Of a stretch of 64,000 nucleotides of DNA, positions 1 through 8,787 are shown piece after piece. The notes beneath the pieces are model-generated. The model saw only the letters and a list, made by a program, of their open reading frames with translations, was not told the DNA's origin and did no database searches. Each line of letters opens with the position of its first letter. Within the stretch, counting starts at the first letter, position 1. The DNA is from Streptomyces sp. NBC_01549 (lineage in GTDB: Bacteria; Actinomycetota; Actinomycetes; Streptomycetales; Streptomycetaceae), in NCBI RefSeq assembly GCF_026339955.1, contig NZ_JAPEPW010000002.1:1426001-1490000 (forward strand), read 5' to 3'. A program made the position numbers and the translations under genes.

Positions 1-280
1 GTCTGAGCCCGCCACGCGTCATTGGTCCGGAAGGCCCCACGGGGTCCCGGGTGGGCCTGCACGCAAGGGCTCGGGGCTCCTGGGCTTCAATGGCGCCCGC
101 CCCGCCCTACCCGCCCGTCGCCGACGCCCTCAGGCCTAATAGGCCATGAGCCCCTGGCTTCCGCTGGCCTCTCGCACGTGATCCACCTCGAACGCCACCT
201 TGCTGCCCTCCGCGGCCGCCGTCACGGTGTCGGGGTCCGTGTGTTGGGCGATGGCCCGCTCGGAGCGGGGCTAACCATCG
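1..280. other. No gene recognised at the left edge
   Basis: I see no convincing gene here. The frames that stay open are short and have no family resemblance. It may hold further decayed sequence of the PPDK remnant that follows, but I cannot align it. Confidence 0.4.
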
Positions 281-430
281 GGTGTCTACCGCGAGCACGG
301 CGACAACCCCGACTCGGTGCGCTTCTTCCATGCCGCCGGGCTTAACCACATCTCCTGCTCGCCGTTCCGCGTCCCCTCGCCCCCTTGGAGGCCGGCCATG
401 CGCTGCTCTCCAGACGGGCCCCGTTCGCTC
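281..430 (+). pseudogene. Pyruvate phosphate dikinase (PPDK) C-terminal remnant
   Basis: In the frame starting at 281 the translation reads EHGDNPDSVRFFHAAGL and then SCSPFRVP, the signature near the C-terminus of pyruvate,phosphate dikinase / PEP synthase (the PEP-binding barrel, normally EHGGDPxS and YVSCSPyRVP). A one-base shift at about 376 moves the continuation LAPLEAGHAL into another frame. Only about 45 of roughly 900 residues remain and there is no start codon. PPDK genes occur in actinobacterial dormancy regulons, which fits the context. The family call is firm; there is no function left. Confidence 0.7.
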
Positions 431-488
431 CCACGGGTCAGTTCAGTATCGCGCAGTGGTACTGGTCGGTAGTTGAACGGTGTCGTAC

Positions 489-1361
489 TCAGTTGTGCGG
501 AACCACCGCCACCGAGCACGGCGCGTGATGGACCACCGCGTGAGCGACGGCTCCGAGATGATGCGGGCCAACGGTTCGCCGACGTCCCACAATGACAAGG
601 TCGGCGCCCCGGGACTCGTCGACGAGCACCTCATCGGCATGTCCCACGACGATCGCGGTGTCGACCTGCACCTCTGGGAACTTCTCAGCCCAACCCTCAA
701 GCGCCCGTTCCAGCGCCGGGCGCTCGCGCTCCTCCAGCCGCACCCTCTCCTCGGGGCTCACCGGCACGAAATGGTGAAGCGGGAAGACCGGAGGAGCCGC
801 CGCGCCAACGATGCGGAGGCCGGCCCCAGCTGCCTGTGCTGCGCGGAAGGCGAAGTCGATCAAGTCGTCGGCCCGATTCTCCGTATCGAGGCCCAGCAGC
901 ATGATCGGGGCATGGACGGGCTCCCCCACACGGCCCCCCTCGGCCTCCTCCCGCTGTCGAACGATGATCACCGGCTGGTCCGCGTGAGCAGCCAGGTGCA
1001 GCCCCAGGCCCCCAAGAACGAAGCCCCCTGAACTCCCGAGAGGTCGCGAACCGAGTACCAGCATTTCAGCACCGGCCGCCTCACGGAGAAGCACCTTGCG
1101 CGGATTCCCCTCCAACTGGACCGTCAAGATTTCCAGCTCGCTGTGGACCATGTCCCGATGAGCCTCTTCAGAGATCAGCCGGGACACCCCGCCCCGGGGC
1201 GCGGCGGTCGAGACGGGTATTGCCTCTCCTGAGGGACGCTCGGGACTCACGTACACCAAGGACAGCGGCAGATTGCGGCACAAAGCTTGCCGCGCCGCCC
1301 AGTCCGCCGCCGCCACGCTGGCCGGAGAACCATCGATTGCTGCTACGACGCGCCGATTCAT
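489..1361 (-). CDS. Tandem-domain universal stress protein
   Basis: This 290-residue protein has two USP (UspA, PF00582) domains. The first begins VVAAIDGSPASVAAADWAA and ends GFVLGGLGLHLAAHADQPVIIV. The second begins PIMLLGLDTENRADDLIDFA and ends VVGRRRTVGPHHLGAVAHAV with HAPCSVAVVP. The start is the ATG at 1361 with an AAAGGGGA ribosome site; the frame stays open upstream but that part is not USP-like. USPs of this type bind ATP and act in the cytoplasm in hypoxic or stationary survival (for example Rv2005c and Rv2623 of M. tuberculosis). The ATP-site glycines are partly altered (GSRPLGSSGG), so binding is not certain. It looks intact. Confidence 0.9.
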   Translation of the reverse strand: MNRRVVAAIDGSPASVAAADWAARQALCRNLPLSLVYVSPERPSGEAIPVSTAAPRGGVSRLISEEAHRDMVHSELEILTVQLEGNPRKVLLREAAGAEMLVLGSRPLGSSGGFVLGGLGLHLAAHADQPVIIVRQREEAEGGRVGEPVHAPIMLLGLDTENRADDLIDFAFRAAQAAGAGLRIVGAAAPPVFPLHHFVPVSPEERVRLEERERPALERALEGWAEKFPEVQVDTAIVVGHADEVLVDESRGADLVIVGRRRTVGPHHLGAVAHAVVHHAPCSVAVVPHN

Positions 1362-1649
1362 GTCGTCTTCCCCTTTCGATGGGAGCGTCATTGGCGCCCA
1401 CTGCGTCCACGCGTCGCAGACCGACTCCCCGGACGGCCAGCGTCGTCCCAATGCTGGCGCTCCCATACCAGTCTCCCTGCCCAGCCCACGGGACGCGAGG
1501 GCCGGCGGGACCCATCTGGACGGCGAGCGGTACCAATCGTTCAGCAACAAGGCCGCCGCTGCCGTCACCAGCGGAGTGCACCAGCTCAAGAGCAGCGTGC
1601 TCCCGTGTCCAACTGCCGCACGGAGGCCGGTTACCTACTGCCCGGTGAG

Positions 1650-1865
1650 GACGTTAGGGAGTGCACCAGAATTCGATGTACCTAGTGATGCCTCTTCGAG
1701 CGGCCTCGCGGGTGGGGTAACTCCCGCATGACACTCATTCTTTCTTCAGAACACCGACGAACGATTCGGCCATGGCATTGTCGAAACGGATCCCTGTCCG
1801 GCCGACCGACCGCCGCAGCGCGACTTCCCCAAGGACGCTCCCGTACTCATGCCGACTGCGCTCGA
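1650..1865 (-). mobile_element. IS3-family transposase C-terminal fragment
   Basis: The minus strand reads RRSVGRTGIRFDNAMAESF then VGVLKKE, the typical IS3-family OrfB region around the last catalytic residues (DNAMAES). After a frameshift it continues YPTREAARRGITRYIEFW, the end of the integrase core. The rest of the transposase and both ends are missing. It follows directly on the truncated HTH gene at 1865-2104, so this insertion or its remnant probably broke that gene. The family call is well supported; the exact limits are not visible. Confidence 0.75.
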
Positions 1866-2104
1866 ATCCTCAAAGGCCGGGCCGCCATTGATCGCGTACA
1901 GCAGGCCGATGCCTGGCATGGCGGTGGACTGTTCCTCCAGGTTTGGATGTAACCGGCGACCGTACCTGCCCTGTCGGCCGTCTCCTCCCGGGTCAGGCCA
2001 AGTTCTTCGCGTTGTTGGGCGATGCGACGCCCGATGTCGCCGTGTGCGCTGCCCGCTGCCGCGGACACCGCATTCGGCGTTGTCTGTTCGGACATGCCTT
2101 TCAC
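1865..2104 (-). pseudogene. HTH plus PNPOx-type protein, 5' remnant
   Basis: The ATG at 2104 opens MKGMSEQTTPNAVSAA and then an XRE-type helix-turn-helix, DIGRRIAQQREELGLTREE. A frameshift after AGYIQ leads to LEEQSTAMPGIG, and the sequence then runs into IS3 DNA. The full-length relative at about 42.0-42.7 kb in this window continues from the same HTH into a pyridoxamine-5'-phosphate-oxidase-like flavin-binding domain, absent here. It is a broken paralogue. Function in the family is unproven; such proteins often sit in stress gene clusters. Confidence 0.7.
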
Positions 2105-2113
2105 TTCTTCTTG

Positions 2114-2778
2114 TCAGGACGTCCTGACCGTCAGGGCGTCGTGCTGCTGCTCGCCGAGGACGACCTTGAGCGCGCCGGTGTCGGCGGCCCGCGAGAAGAC
2201 GTCGTACGCCTCCTTCATGGCGTCCAGTGGGAAGGTGTGGGTGACCATCGCCGAGGCGGGCAGGTGGCGCGCGGCCATCATGCGCAGCAGGGTGGGCGTG
2301 GAGTACGTGTCGACCAGGCCGGTGGTGTTCGTCACGTTCTTGATCCACAGGTCTTCGAGGTGCAGTGTCGCGGGCTTGCCGTGGACGCCAACGTTGGCCA
2401 CGTGGCCGCCGGGCCGCACCATGCGCGTGCACCTCGAAGCTCTCCGGCACCCCGACCGCTTCGATGACCACGTCGACACCGAGGCCCTGCGTGAGGTCGG
2501 CCACCAGTTGTTCGGCCTCCTCCCCGGCCAGAGCCACGGCGTCGGCACCAAGGCGTTTGGCCGCATCCAGCCGGGCAGGTGCGAGGTCCACGGTGATGAT
2601 CTTCTCGGGGGCGTAGAGCCGCGCCGTGGCGATCGCGGCGAGCCCGATGAGCCCGGCCCCGACCACGGTGTCTCCGGGCCGTACCCGCCCGTTCAGCACA
2701 CCCACCTCGTAGGCGGTGGGGAAGATGTCGGCCAGCAGCACGGCATCCTTGCTCTCCAACGCGCCGGACCTGCACCGC
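2114..2778 (-). pseudogene. Zinc-dependent alcohol dehydrogenase, truncated and frameshifted
   Basis: Starting near 2770 the minus strand reads DAVLLADIFPTAYEVGVLNG, then the Rossmann motif VVGAGLIGLAAI, NAD-site residues ITVDLAPARLDAAKRLGAD, and IEAVGVPESFEV. A one-base shift at about 2430 leads to RPGGHVANVGVHG and on to SRAADTGALKVVL near the end. This is the C-terminal two thirds of a class III-like medium-chain dehydrogenase. The N-terminal catalytic zinc domain is missing: the sequence joins the tail of the CBS pseudogene at about 2800. It cannot make a working enzyme. Confidence 0.85.
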
Positions 2779-2817
2779 GACGGCGTCACGGCTGACCGGA
2801 GAGCAGAAGACGAGGAT

Positions 2818-3538
2818 CTACGCCTCGATCTCCTTCTGTATCCCGGCATCGTCCCTGATGAGCGCCTGAAGCATCGCATTGCGCCGCACCACCCCGACCA
2901 GGCACCCGTCGTGGTCGGGACCGGGAGCCGCTTCAGGCGCGACAGCGCCGCGATGTAAGCGGTCTCCGCGACGGTCGCCCCCGGTAGCACCATGGTGGCG
3001 GGGCTGGTCATCAAGTCCGCCTCGTCTCACCCCGGGCCTTGTCTTGCAGCCGGCGCTCCCGCAGCAGGCCGAGCGGGTCGGTGGCCGGATGCCTCGACGG
3101 CGACCTTCGCCAGCAGGTCGGACTCCGACACCACGCCGACCACCCGGTAGTCGGCGTCGACCACCGGGACGGCGCCGATGTGTTCGCGTGCCAGCAGGCG
3201 TGCGATATCGCGGTGCGACAGGTCGTCCCATGTGGACACGGCGGGCACGTCCACCACGTCCTGCACCAGCGGGGCCGCGGGCCCGGCGGCGGGCCGCGAC
3301 GGCCGTTCCGAGGGTACGGCGGCCGCCGCTCCGGCCTGCGGAGGGGTCGGCGTGGCGGGGCCAACCGGAACCGACGGGGCAGGTCGCTCGCTCGCCGCGT
3401 ACTTGACCGCGACAGTGGCGAGGGCGCCCAGATAGCGCAGGAACAATCCTGCCGGTGTTCCTCGCCTGGACGCCAGCTGCGCGACAGCACGGCACGGCGG
3501 CCTTCCGCGCCGATGGAGAAGTTCTCCCGGTTGTTCAC
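2818..3538 (-). pseudogene. CBS-domain protein, multiply frameshifted, BON tail lost
   Basis: It begins GTG AAC AAC CGG (VNNRENFSI), matching the start of the intact CBS-CBS-BON gene at 28136-28999. The homologous order is kept across three frames: FLRYLGALATVAVKYA, then DDLSHRDIARLLAREHIGAV and VVGVVSESDLLAKVA, then DKARGETRRT, then MMTSPATMVLPGATVAET, then LVGVVRRNAMLQALIRDDAG. It stops at 2818, where the BON domain should begin, and joins the alcohol dehydrogenase remnant. At least four frameshifts are needed to align it. A regulator-like palindrome lies 65 bp upstream, as at the intact paralogue. Confidence 0.85.
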
Positions 3539-3602
3539 GGCAGCCTCCGGAGTCCGTCGGTTTGCCTACCGTCCCAGTCTTGCCCTCCTCCACCCGTGGA
3601 CA

Positions 3603-3616
3603 AGACCGAACGGCCC
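3603..3616. promoter_or_regulatory. DosR/OsdR-like palindrome
   Basis: AGACC-GAAC-GGCCC, read on the minus strand as GGGCC-GTTC-GGTCT. It lies 65 bp upstream of the CBS pseudogene start. The same 15-mer including the following T recurs at 26663-26677. The regulator assignment is inferred from the gene set. Confidence 0.5.
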
Positions 3617-3755
3617 TGGTGGAGCAGCGGTCCGGCCGCGAACGGCCGGGAGGCCTTCGCGCACGCCGACATGAGACTCACGCGCGCCGGCGCGGCATTC
3701 GTCCACGAAGGGCTGGTCGAGCGGTCCGCGACCTGGGCTAGCGTGAGCCCCCGGA

Positions 3756-3893
3756 CTACTCGGGATCTTCCTCCCGGACCCGATACGTCTTGGTCCAGGT
3801 GGCCCCGCAACGGCAGTAGGAGTGCTCCACGAGCTCACCATTCTCGGTGACTCCCAGCCCCTGGTTGATGCGCACGTGCACATGCTCAGACAT
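3756..3893 (-). CDS. Small protein with a CxC motif
   Basis: A 45-residue product begins MSEHVHVRINQGLGVTENG and ends YCRCGATWTKTYRVREEDPE. The ATG at 3893 has a GGACGGAGG ribosome site at good distance, which decides this short start over longer openings. The CRC pair with nearby His and Cys could bind a metal, but two cysteines alone do not prove it. I recognise no named family; the composition looks like a real actinobacterial small protein. It is divergent from the DUF1918 gene downstream. Confidence 0.6.
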   Translation of the reverse strand: MSEHVHVRINQGLGVTENGELVEHSYCRCGATWTKTYRVREEDPE

Positions 3894-4207
3894 GGCCAAA
3901 CCTCCGTCCCACGAGCCTGCCGATCCGGCAACAGAGCGAAAAGTCATATCCTCCACATACGGGACAAGGTCGCGTAGGAGCCACCTCACAGTGCGGCAAG
4001 GCGCACAGGGCTGTCTCACGTTGCCGGTCGCCGATGTCGACGACGTGCGTCCGCAGGCTGGGCGCCGAAACTGCACACCATGCGCTGTGCTGGTCACGGG
4101 GCGCATAGCCCCCCGGAGGTGCCCGAACGGCCCTTCTGCGCGAGCCACCTCCCGGAGTCATCCTGAACGAAGACAGGGAAAGATGGCAGGGAACGAGGTG
4201 AGTCACG

Positions 4208-4435
4208 ATGAAGGCGCATGAAGGTGACGTGCTGCGGTTCACCGGCAGAATCGTGGGAACGCCCGAACACCATGCCACCGTCGTGAAGGTGCTCGGCCAA
4301 AACGGCGAACCGCCCTATCGGGTGCGCTACGACGACGGTCACAAGACGGAGATCTATCCCGGCCCCGGATGCGTGATCGAGACCCATCCGGCACCCGATG
4401 CCTCGTTCGGGCATCCGCATCGGGAGAGGCGGTGA
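4208..4435 (+). CDS. DUF1918-domain small protein
   Basis: A 75-residue product begins MKAHEGDVLRFTGRIVG, with the core PPYRVRYDDGHKTEIYPGPG. This is the DUF1918 fold (an SH3-like small barrel) common in actinobacteria as free-standing proteins of 60-80 residues. The start ATG follows GAGGTGAGTCACG. The function of the family is unknown. A second DUF1918 gene lies at 41744-41977 beside a CBS protein, and both sit in the stress cluster. Confidence 0.85.
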   Translation: MKAHEGDVLRFTGRIVGTPEHHATVVKVLGQNGEPPYRVRYDDGHKTEIYPGPGCVIETHPAPDASFGHPHRERR

Positions 4436-4739
4436 CCGGACTCGCCGGAGGCGGGAACGGGTCCGCGCGGCCTGTGTGCGGAGCCAGGCTGCCGTGGCGC
4501 CGGGCGGCGCAAGGCGCGGCCGCGACAGGGTTGGGGAGCGGCAGGGACCGCGAGGACGAGCGCGGGTGGTTGTTGCTTCCCAAGTCCGGCTGGAGGCGCG
4601 TCGACACGATACGGGTGCGCCGCCTCTTCGGTTGACACGGCCGGTCCGGCCTGCTGCCGCGGGATGCTGGCGCCGATGCGGCGGTCCGCGCTTGGCCAGC
4701 CCGCAGCAGAGCACGCCATGACAGACCGGACCTTGCCCG
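4436..4739. other. Gene-free stretch
   Basis: About 300 bases between the DUF1918 gene and the 3' end of the Hsp20 locus. No family signal, palindrome of note or RNA gene was seen. Confidence 0.4.
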
Positions 4740-5126
4740 TCAGGGCTCAGCGATTTCGATGTGCCGCGGCTTGGCGGCCTGCGCCTTGGGCACGGTGACG
4801 GTCAGTACGCCGTCGCTGAGGGTCGCGTTGACGTCGGCCTTGACATCGGTGGGGAGAAGGGAGTTGTACTCGAAGTGCCCGGTGTGTCGGGCGCTGCGGC
4901 GCAGCACGCGTTCCCATTCCTCGTACTCCCCGGTGATACGCAGTTCCCGCTCGCTGATCTCGATGTCGATGTCGTCGCGCTTGACGCCGGGGAAGTTCTG
5001 CCTCGACGACGCGACGACCCTGCCCGTACGAGACTGGCCCGGCAGGTCGGGCGACTCGACCGCAAAGGCCCACTTGGCCACGCCGCCGTCTGCGGCTACT
5101 CCCGAATGCGCCGGCGAAGCGGCCAC
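4740..5126 (-). pseudogene. Hsp20 small heat-shock protein, N-terminus probably frameshifted
   Basis: The alpha-crystallin core is clear: PGVKRDDIDIEISEREL, FEYNSLLPTDVKADVNATL, SDGVLTVTVPKAQAAKP. Upstream, the expected strand VVEAELP is in another frame and is joined to GVKRDD only by removing one C from the run CCCC at about 4995. In the open frame the N-terminus (MAASPAHSGVAADGGV) is not Hsp20-like. The open frame could still give a 128-residue protein with most of the core, so damage is likely but not certain. Hsp20 proteins hold unfolded clients; HspX is the classic dormancy example. The intact paralogue is at 30098-30520. Confidence 0.65.
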
Positions 5127-5591
5127 TGCGTACCGGGCACATACCGCCGCTCTCGTCGATCCGTGAACTGTGCACCATGGTCACGTGGTTGTGCCGGCAA
5201 ACTTGGATCTTCGGGATGCACCTGGCAACCGCGTGCGCCGGACGGTGGATCAACGCCCGGCAATGACGGACTGTCACCCTTACATGGTGGTAAGGGTCTC
5301 AGCACCTCGGTCTCTGTCGAGTGGCCCTACGGCAGTCAGACACTTCACCGCGATGTCGCGATCGGTTGGATCCTGTTACAACTTGTCGTCGCCGCCGCAC
5401 ACTGACAGCGATCGGCACAACAGTGATGGCTTCCTACGGCGCCTGAACTGGAGGGCACACCTCGGATCCAAGACAAGGAAGGAGCACGCCTCGCAGCGGT
5501 GCGCATTCGTTCTCCGCCGGATTTAAGGATGGAGGTACGGGGCACATCGCGTTGCCCGCCGTACTCCCCACCGGGGCAAGGAGGCCGGATC
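5127..5591. other. Intergenic region with one hairpin
   Basis: No gene seen between the divergent Hsp20 locus and the phosphoribosyltransferase. An inverted repeat ACCCTTAC-ATGGTG-GTAAGGGT lies at 5276-5297. It could be an operator or a hairpin; it does not match the HspR HAIR consensus. Confidence 0.4.
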
Positions 5592-6253
5592 GTGTTCTTC
5601 ATGGATCGTCGTGATGCCGGCCGACGGCTGGCTGCCCACCTCGAGCACCTCAAGGACGCCGAGGTCGTCGTCCTGGGCTTGCCGCGGGGACGGGTGCCGG
5701 TCGCCGCCGACGTCGCCGAGGCGCTGGGCGCGCCGCTGGATGTCTGCCTGGTGCGCAAGCTGGGGGTGCCGTTCCAGCCGGAGTCGGGTATGGGAGCGAT
5801 CGGCGAGGGCGGCGTCCGCGTGATCAACGACGAGGTGGTGCGCACCGCGGGTATCACCCAGGATGAGCTGACCGAGGTGGAGGCCCGCGAGCGGGAGGTC
5901 CTGGAGAGCCGTGCCCGACACTACCGGGCGGGCGGGCACTGGCCGCTCTCAAGGGTCGCACGGTGCTGATCGTCGACGACGGGGTGGCCACGGGTTCGAC
6001 GGCCCGCGCGGTCTGCCGGATCGCCCGCGCCCGCGGGGCCGCACGGATCGTGCTCGCCGTCCCCGTTGCACCGCACGACTGGACCGAGCGGCTGGGCGAG
6101 GACGCAGACGAACTGATATGCCTGCACTCCCCGCGGAACTTCTTTGCGATCGGACAGTTTTACAAAATCGACTTCTCCCAGATCGACGACGATGAGGTCG
6201 TCGCCTGTCTGGAAGAGGCGGTCGCCCGCCCGGTGAAACACCCACCGGACTGA
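5592..6253 (+). pseudogene. Phosphoribosyltransferase family protein, split by one frameshift
   Basis: The GTG at 5592 follows AAGGAGG and opens VFFMDRRDAGRRLAAHL, then VVLGLPRGRVPVAADVAEAL and VRKLGVPFQPESGMGAI. The PRPP-binding loop VLIVDDGVATGSTARAVC is in the next frame; the shift falls in the GGGCGGGCGGGC run at about 5930. The second half ends FFAIGQFYKIDF and VVACLEEAVARP. All family elements are present, so a single indel or a base-calling slip explains the break. In M. tuberculosis Rv0571c this domain is fused to a dienelactone-hydrolase-like domain, and here that partner follows 13 bp downstream. Confidence 0.8.
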
Positions 6254-6266
6254 GTCGCGTCATGCC

Positions 6267-6878
6267 GTGCCGGAGGACCGGGAGGTGGAGGTGCGGGCCG
6301 GTGCGACGGTGACGCGTGGGCAATTGACGGTGCCGGAGGACTCGATCGGGGTCGTGGTGTTCGCGCACGGCAGCGGCAGCAGTCGGCACAGCCCGCGCAA
6401 CCGGTTCGTCGCGGCCGGGCTGAACCGGACCAGGCTCGGCCCCTGCTGTTCGACCTGCTCACCGAGGAAGAAGAGATCGACCGGGCCAACGTCTTCGACA
6501 CCGACCTGCTGGCCCGGCGTCCGGCGGACGACACCGGCGGGCTGCGCGGACATCCTGAGTGCGAAGGGCCGGCCGTAGGCTACTTCGGCGCCAGCACCGG
6601 CGCGGCCCCCGCGCTGTGGGCCGCCGCCGAGCGGGGCGCGCGGATCGCCGCGGTCGTCTCCCGGGGCGGCAGGCCCGACCTGGCCGGGCCGCGGCTGCCG
6701 ACGATGACGGCGCCCACGCTGCTGATCGTCGGGGGCCACGACCAGCTGGTACTCGAGCTCAATCGCGACCACTCACCTCTTCGAGGAGCCCGGTGCCCTG
6801 GAGCAGGTCACCGATCTGGCCCGTAACTGGTTCAGCGACCACATGGCCCCGGCTGCTCACAGGGCGGCCCGATTCTGA
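6267..6878 (+). pseudogene. Dienelactone-hydrolase-type alpha/beta hydrolase, frameshifted
   Basis: GTG at 6267 opens VPEDREVEVRAGATV and GVVVFAHGSGSSRHSPRNR. After a shift it reads LLFDLLTEEEE, then GYFGASTGAAPALWAAAE (nucleophile elbow GASTG), VVSRGGRPDLAG, and APTLLIVGGHDQLVLELN, which contains the acid. A further shift leads to THLFEEPGALEQV, carrying the His, and the end near 6878. At least three frameshifts and a short deletion (between LLARR and VGYFG) are present. It pairs with the upstream phosphoribosyltransferase, as in Rv0571c-type fusions. Confidence 0.8.
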
Positions 6879-7464
6879 ACGCGCCAGCCGCTAACGGGCG
6901 GCTGCTCAAGTGCGGCGGCACAAACCCTGCGCCTGCTGCCCACTACATCGCTCGCCCCGGAACCGAATCAGGCGGCGTGGCACACCTGCTGACCAGACGC
7001 GAGCGACACCTGTACTTCCGACCCACTCAGCCGGGCTTCCGGCCCGGGCACGGCATCGGGTTCAGGTGACGGGCCGCTACTCGACGGGGAAATCAGGCCG
7101 TAATGACGGCATAAGGCCAGGGGCTGGTGGTTACCCTGTCGTCGCACCTCGCCCGGCAGAAAACCCCAGTGGTCGTCAGCTCATGGCCTGGTGGTGCCGT
7201 GCGGCGGTGCGGCTACCGATCGGTTCCCCCACCCTGGCACGGAGCTCTGGGCAGGGAAAAGGAGAAGTCACCGCGGCGCCATTGATGCCCGTACGGGACG
7301 CCACCGGGCCTGTGCTGCAACCCCGCCGCTTCTGAACAAGTCAGCCGTCGCATACGTGGACAAGAAGCCTATCCGTCTCGCGGGGGTACCTCAGGGCATT
7401 TGAGGCCACTTTGCCGAGTTGGCTGCCGACAGCTCGAAGCGCCGACCTGCCAGGACTTTGAGGG
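6879..7464. other. Gene-free stretch
   Basis: Almost 600 bases with no recognisable protein family on either strand. It separates the 3' ends of the hydrolase remnant and the phosphatase gene. No RNA gene or strong hairpin was recognised. Confidence 0.4.
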
Positions 7465-8787
7465 TCAGGTGTGCGGGGTGCGAATGGCGAGGACCGCCAT
7501 GTCGTCGTGTCCATCGCTGGGGTGCTCGTCAATCAGTGTGTGGACCAGGTCCGCAAGGGGACTGTTGGCGTGGGCAGTGGCGATGACGGCGAGACGTTGC
7601 AGGCCCACCTCGAATGAGTGGTCGCGGTGTTCGACAAGCCCGTCGGTGAAGAAGACCACGGTGGCGTCCGTGGGCAAGGGGTGCGTGTGATCGTGGCGTC
7701 GCCGGGAGGTGTCGATGCCGAGGGGCAGGTCGGGTTCCGCGGGCAGGTAGCGGGCCCAGCGATCGGGTGTGATCAGCAGAGGCGGGGGATGTCCTGCTGT
7801 GCTCCAGCGCAGCGTCCAGCCGGCCGATGGGGCGGGTTCGATGCGAGCAAGGCACGCGGTGGTCACGGGATTCTCGGTGATGGCCTGGAGGGTGCGGTCG
7901 AGGTGGGTGAGGACGACGCTGGGCGAGGTGCGGCGGTCATAGAGCAGGGCGCGCAGCATGTTGCGAGTCTGAGCCATGGCGGCGGCGGCCTGGAGATCGT
8001 GTCCGACGACGTCGCCGATGACTGCGGCGCAGGCTTTCTCGGGGACCAGCAACGCGTCGTACCAGTCTCCGCCCACGTGGCCGGGGGTGGTCGCAGGCGA
8101 GTAGGCGGCAGCGGCTTCGAAGGGCTCCAGGTCGTCGGGCAGGCGCGGCAGCAGGAGGCGCTGGAACCGTTCGGCGTCGCGACGGGTCTGCTCATACAGG
8201 CGGGCATCGTCAATGGCCAGGGCCGCGGCGCCAGCCAGCGCGACGATCAGGCCTTCGTCACGACCGTCGAAGGGGCGCCCGTCGCGCCGCTCGGAGAGAT
8301 ACAGATCGCCGTAGATCTTCCCGCGGATGCTGATCGGGGCCCCCAGCAGGGTGCGCATCGCCGGGTGGCCAGGCGGGAAGCCTGCCGAGTCCGGGTGGCC
8401 GGAGATCCCGTCGACGCGCAGCGGTGCGGGATGGGTGATCAGATGCCCGAGCAAGCCGCGCCCTCGAGGGTGCTCCACTCCGGCCAGGTCCGCCCTTTCC
8501 TGTTCCGACAGACCCACCGGGACGAACAACGCGAGGTTCTCGCCGTTCGCGTCAAGTACGCCGAGCGCACCGTAGCGGGCGCCGACCAGTTCCATCGCGG
8601 TGGACACGATCAACTCCAGCACGACGGACAGCTCCACCTCCCGGCTCAGGACGGCCTCATACAGCTCGTGCAACTCGTCCTGGGCGCGGGCCAGCAATTT
8701 GAGCTGCTCGGCGATCCGCTCCAACTCAGTGCCCAGCCGCAGCCTGGATACAGGCGGCGGCTTGCCCTCTTGAATGCGCTCACTCAT
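7465..8787 (-). CDS. GAF-SpoIIE (PP2C-type) serine phosphatase
   Basis: A 440-residue cytoplasmic protein. A short N-terminal helix region (to about 55) precedes a GAF domain (about 55-195: ELVGARYGALGVLDANGEN, GRGLLGHLITHPAPLR, GAPISIRGKIYGDLYLSE). A PP2C SpoIIE domain follows (about 210-435) with the metal motifs GGDWYDALLV, AVIGDVVGHDLQAAAAMA, FFTDGLVEHRD and DGHDDMAVLAIR. Such proteins dephosphorylate anti-sigma-factor antagonists, and the GAF domain senses a ligand. ATG at 8787 was chosen over the adjacent GTG at 8790; the ribosome site is weak. No signal peptide. Looks intact. The partner antagonist is not in the window. Confidence 0.92.
   Translation of the reverse strand: MSERIQEGKPPPVSRLRLGTELERIAEQLKLLARAQDELHELYEAVLSREVELSVVLELIVSTAMELVGARYGALGVLDANGENLALFVPVGLSEQERADLAGVEHPRGRGLLGHLITHPAPLRVDGISGHPDSAGFPPGHPAMRTLLGAPISIRGKIYGDLYLSERRDGRPFDGRDEGLIVALAGAAALAIDDARLYEQTRRDAERFQRLLLPRLPDDLEPFEAAAAYSPATTPGHVGGDWYDALLVPEKACAAVIGDVVGHDLQAAAAMAQTRNMLRALLYDRRTSPSVVLTHLDRTLQAITENPVTTACLARIEPAPSAGWTLRWSTAGHPPPLLITPDRWARYLPAEPDLPLGIDTSRRRHDHTHPLPTDATVVFFTDGLVEHRDHSFEVGLQRLAVIATAHANSPLADLVHTLIDEHPSDGHDDMAVLAIRTPHT

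Noticed and set aside
5276..5297. Hairpin ACCCTTAC...GTAAGGGT as a heat-shock operator
   Set aside because: It does not match HspR (HAIR) or HrcA (CIRCE) consensus and is 150 bp from a probably dead Hsp20 gene. Noted only.
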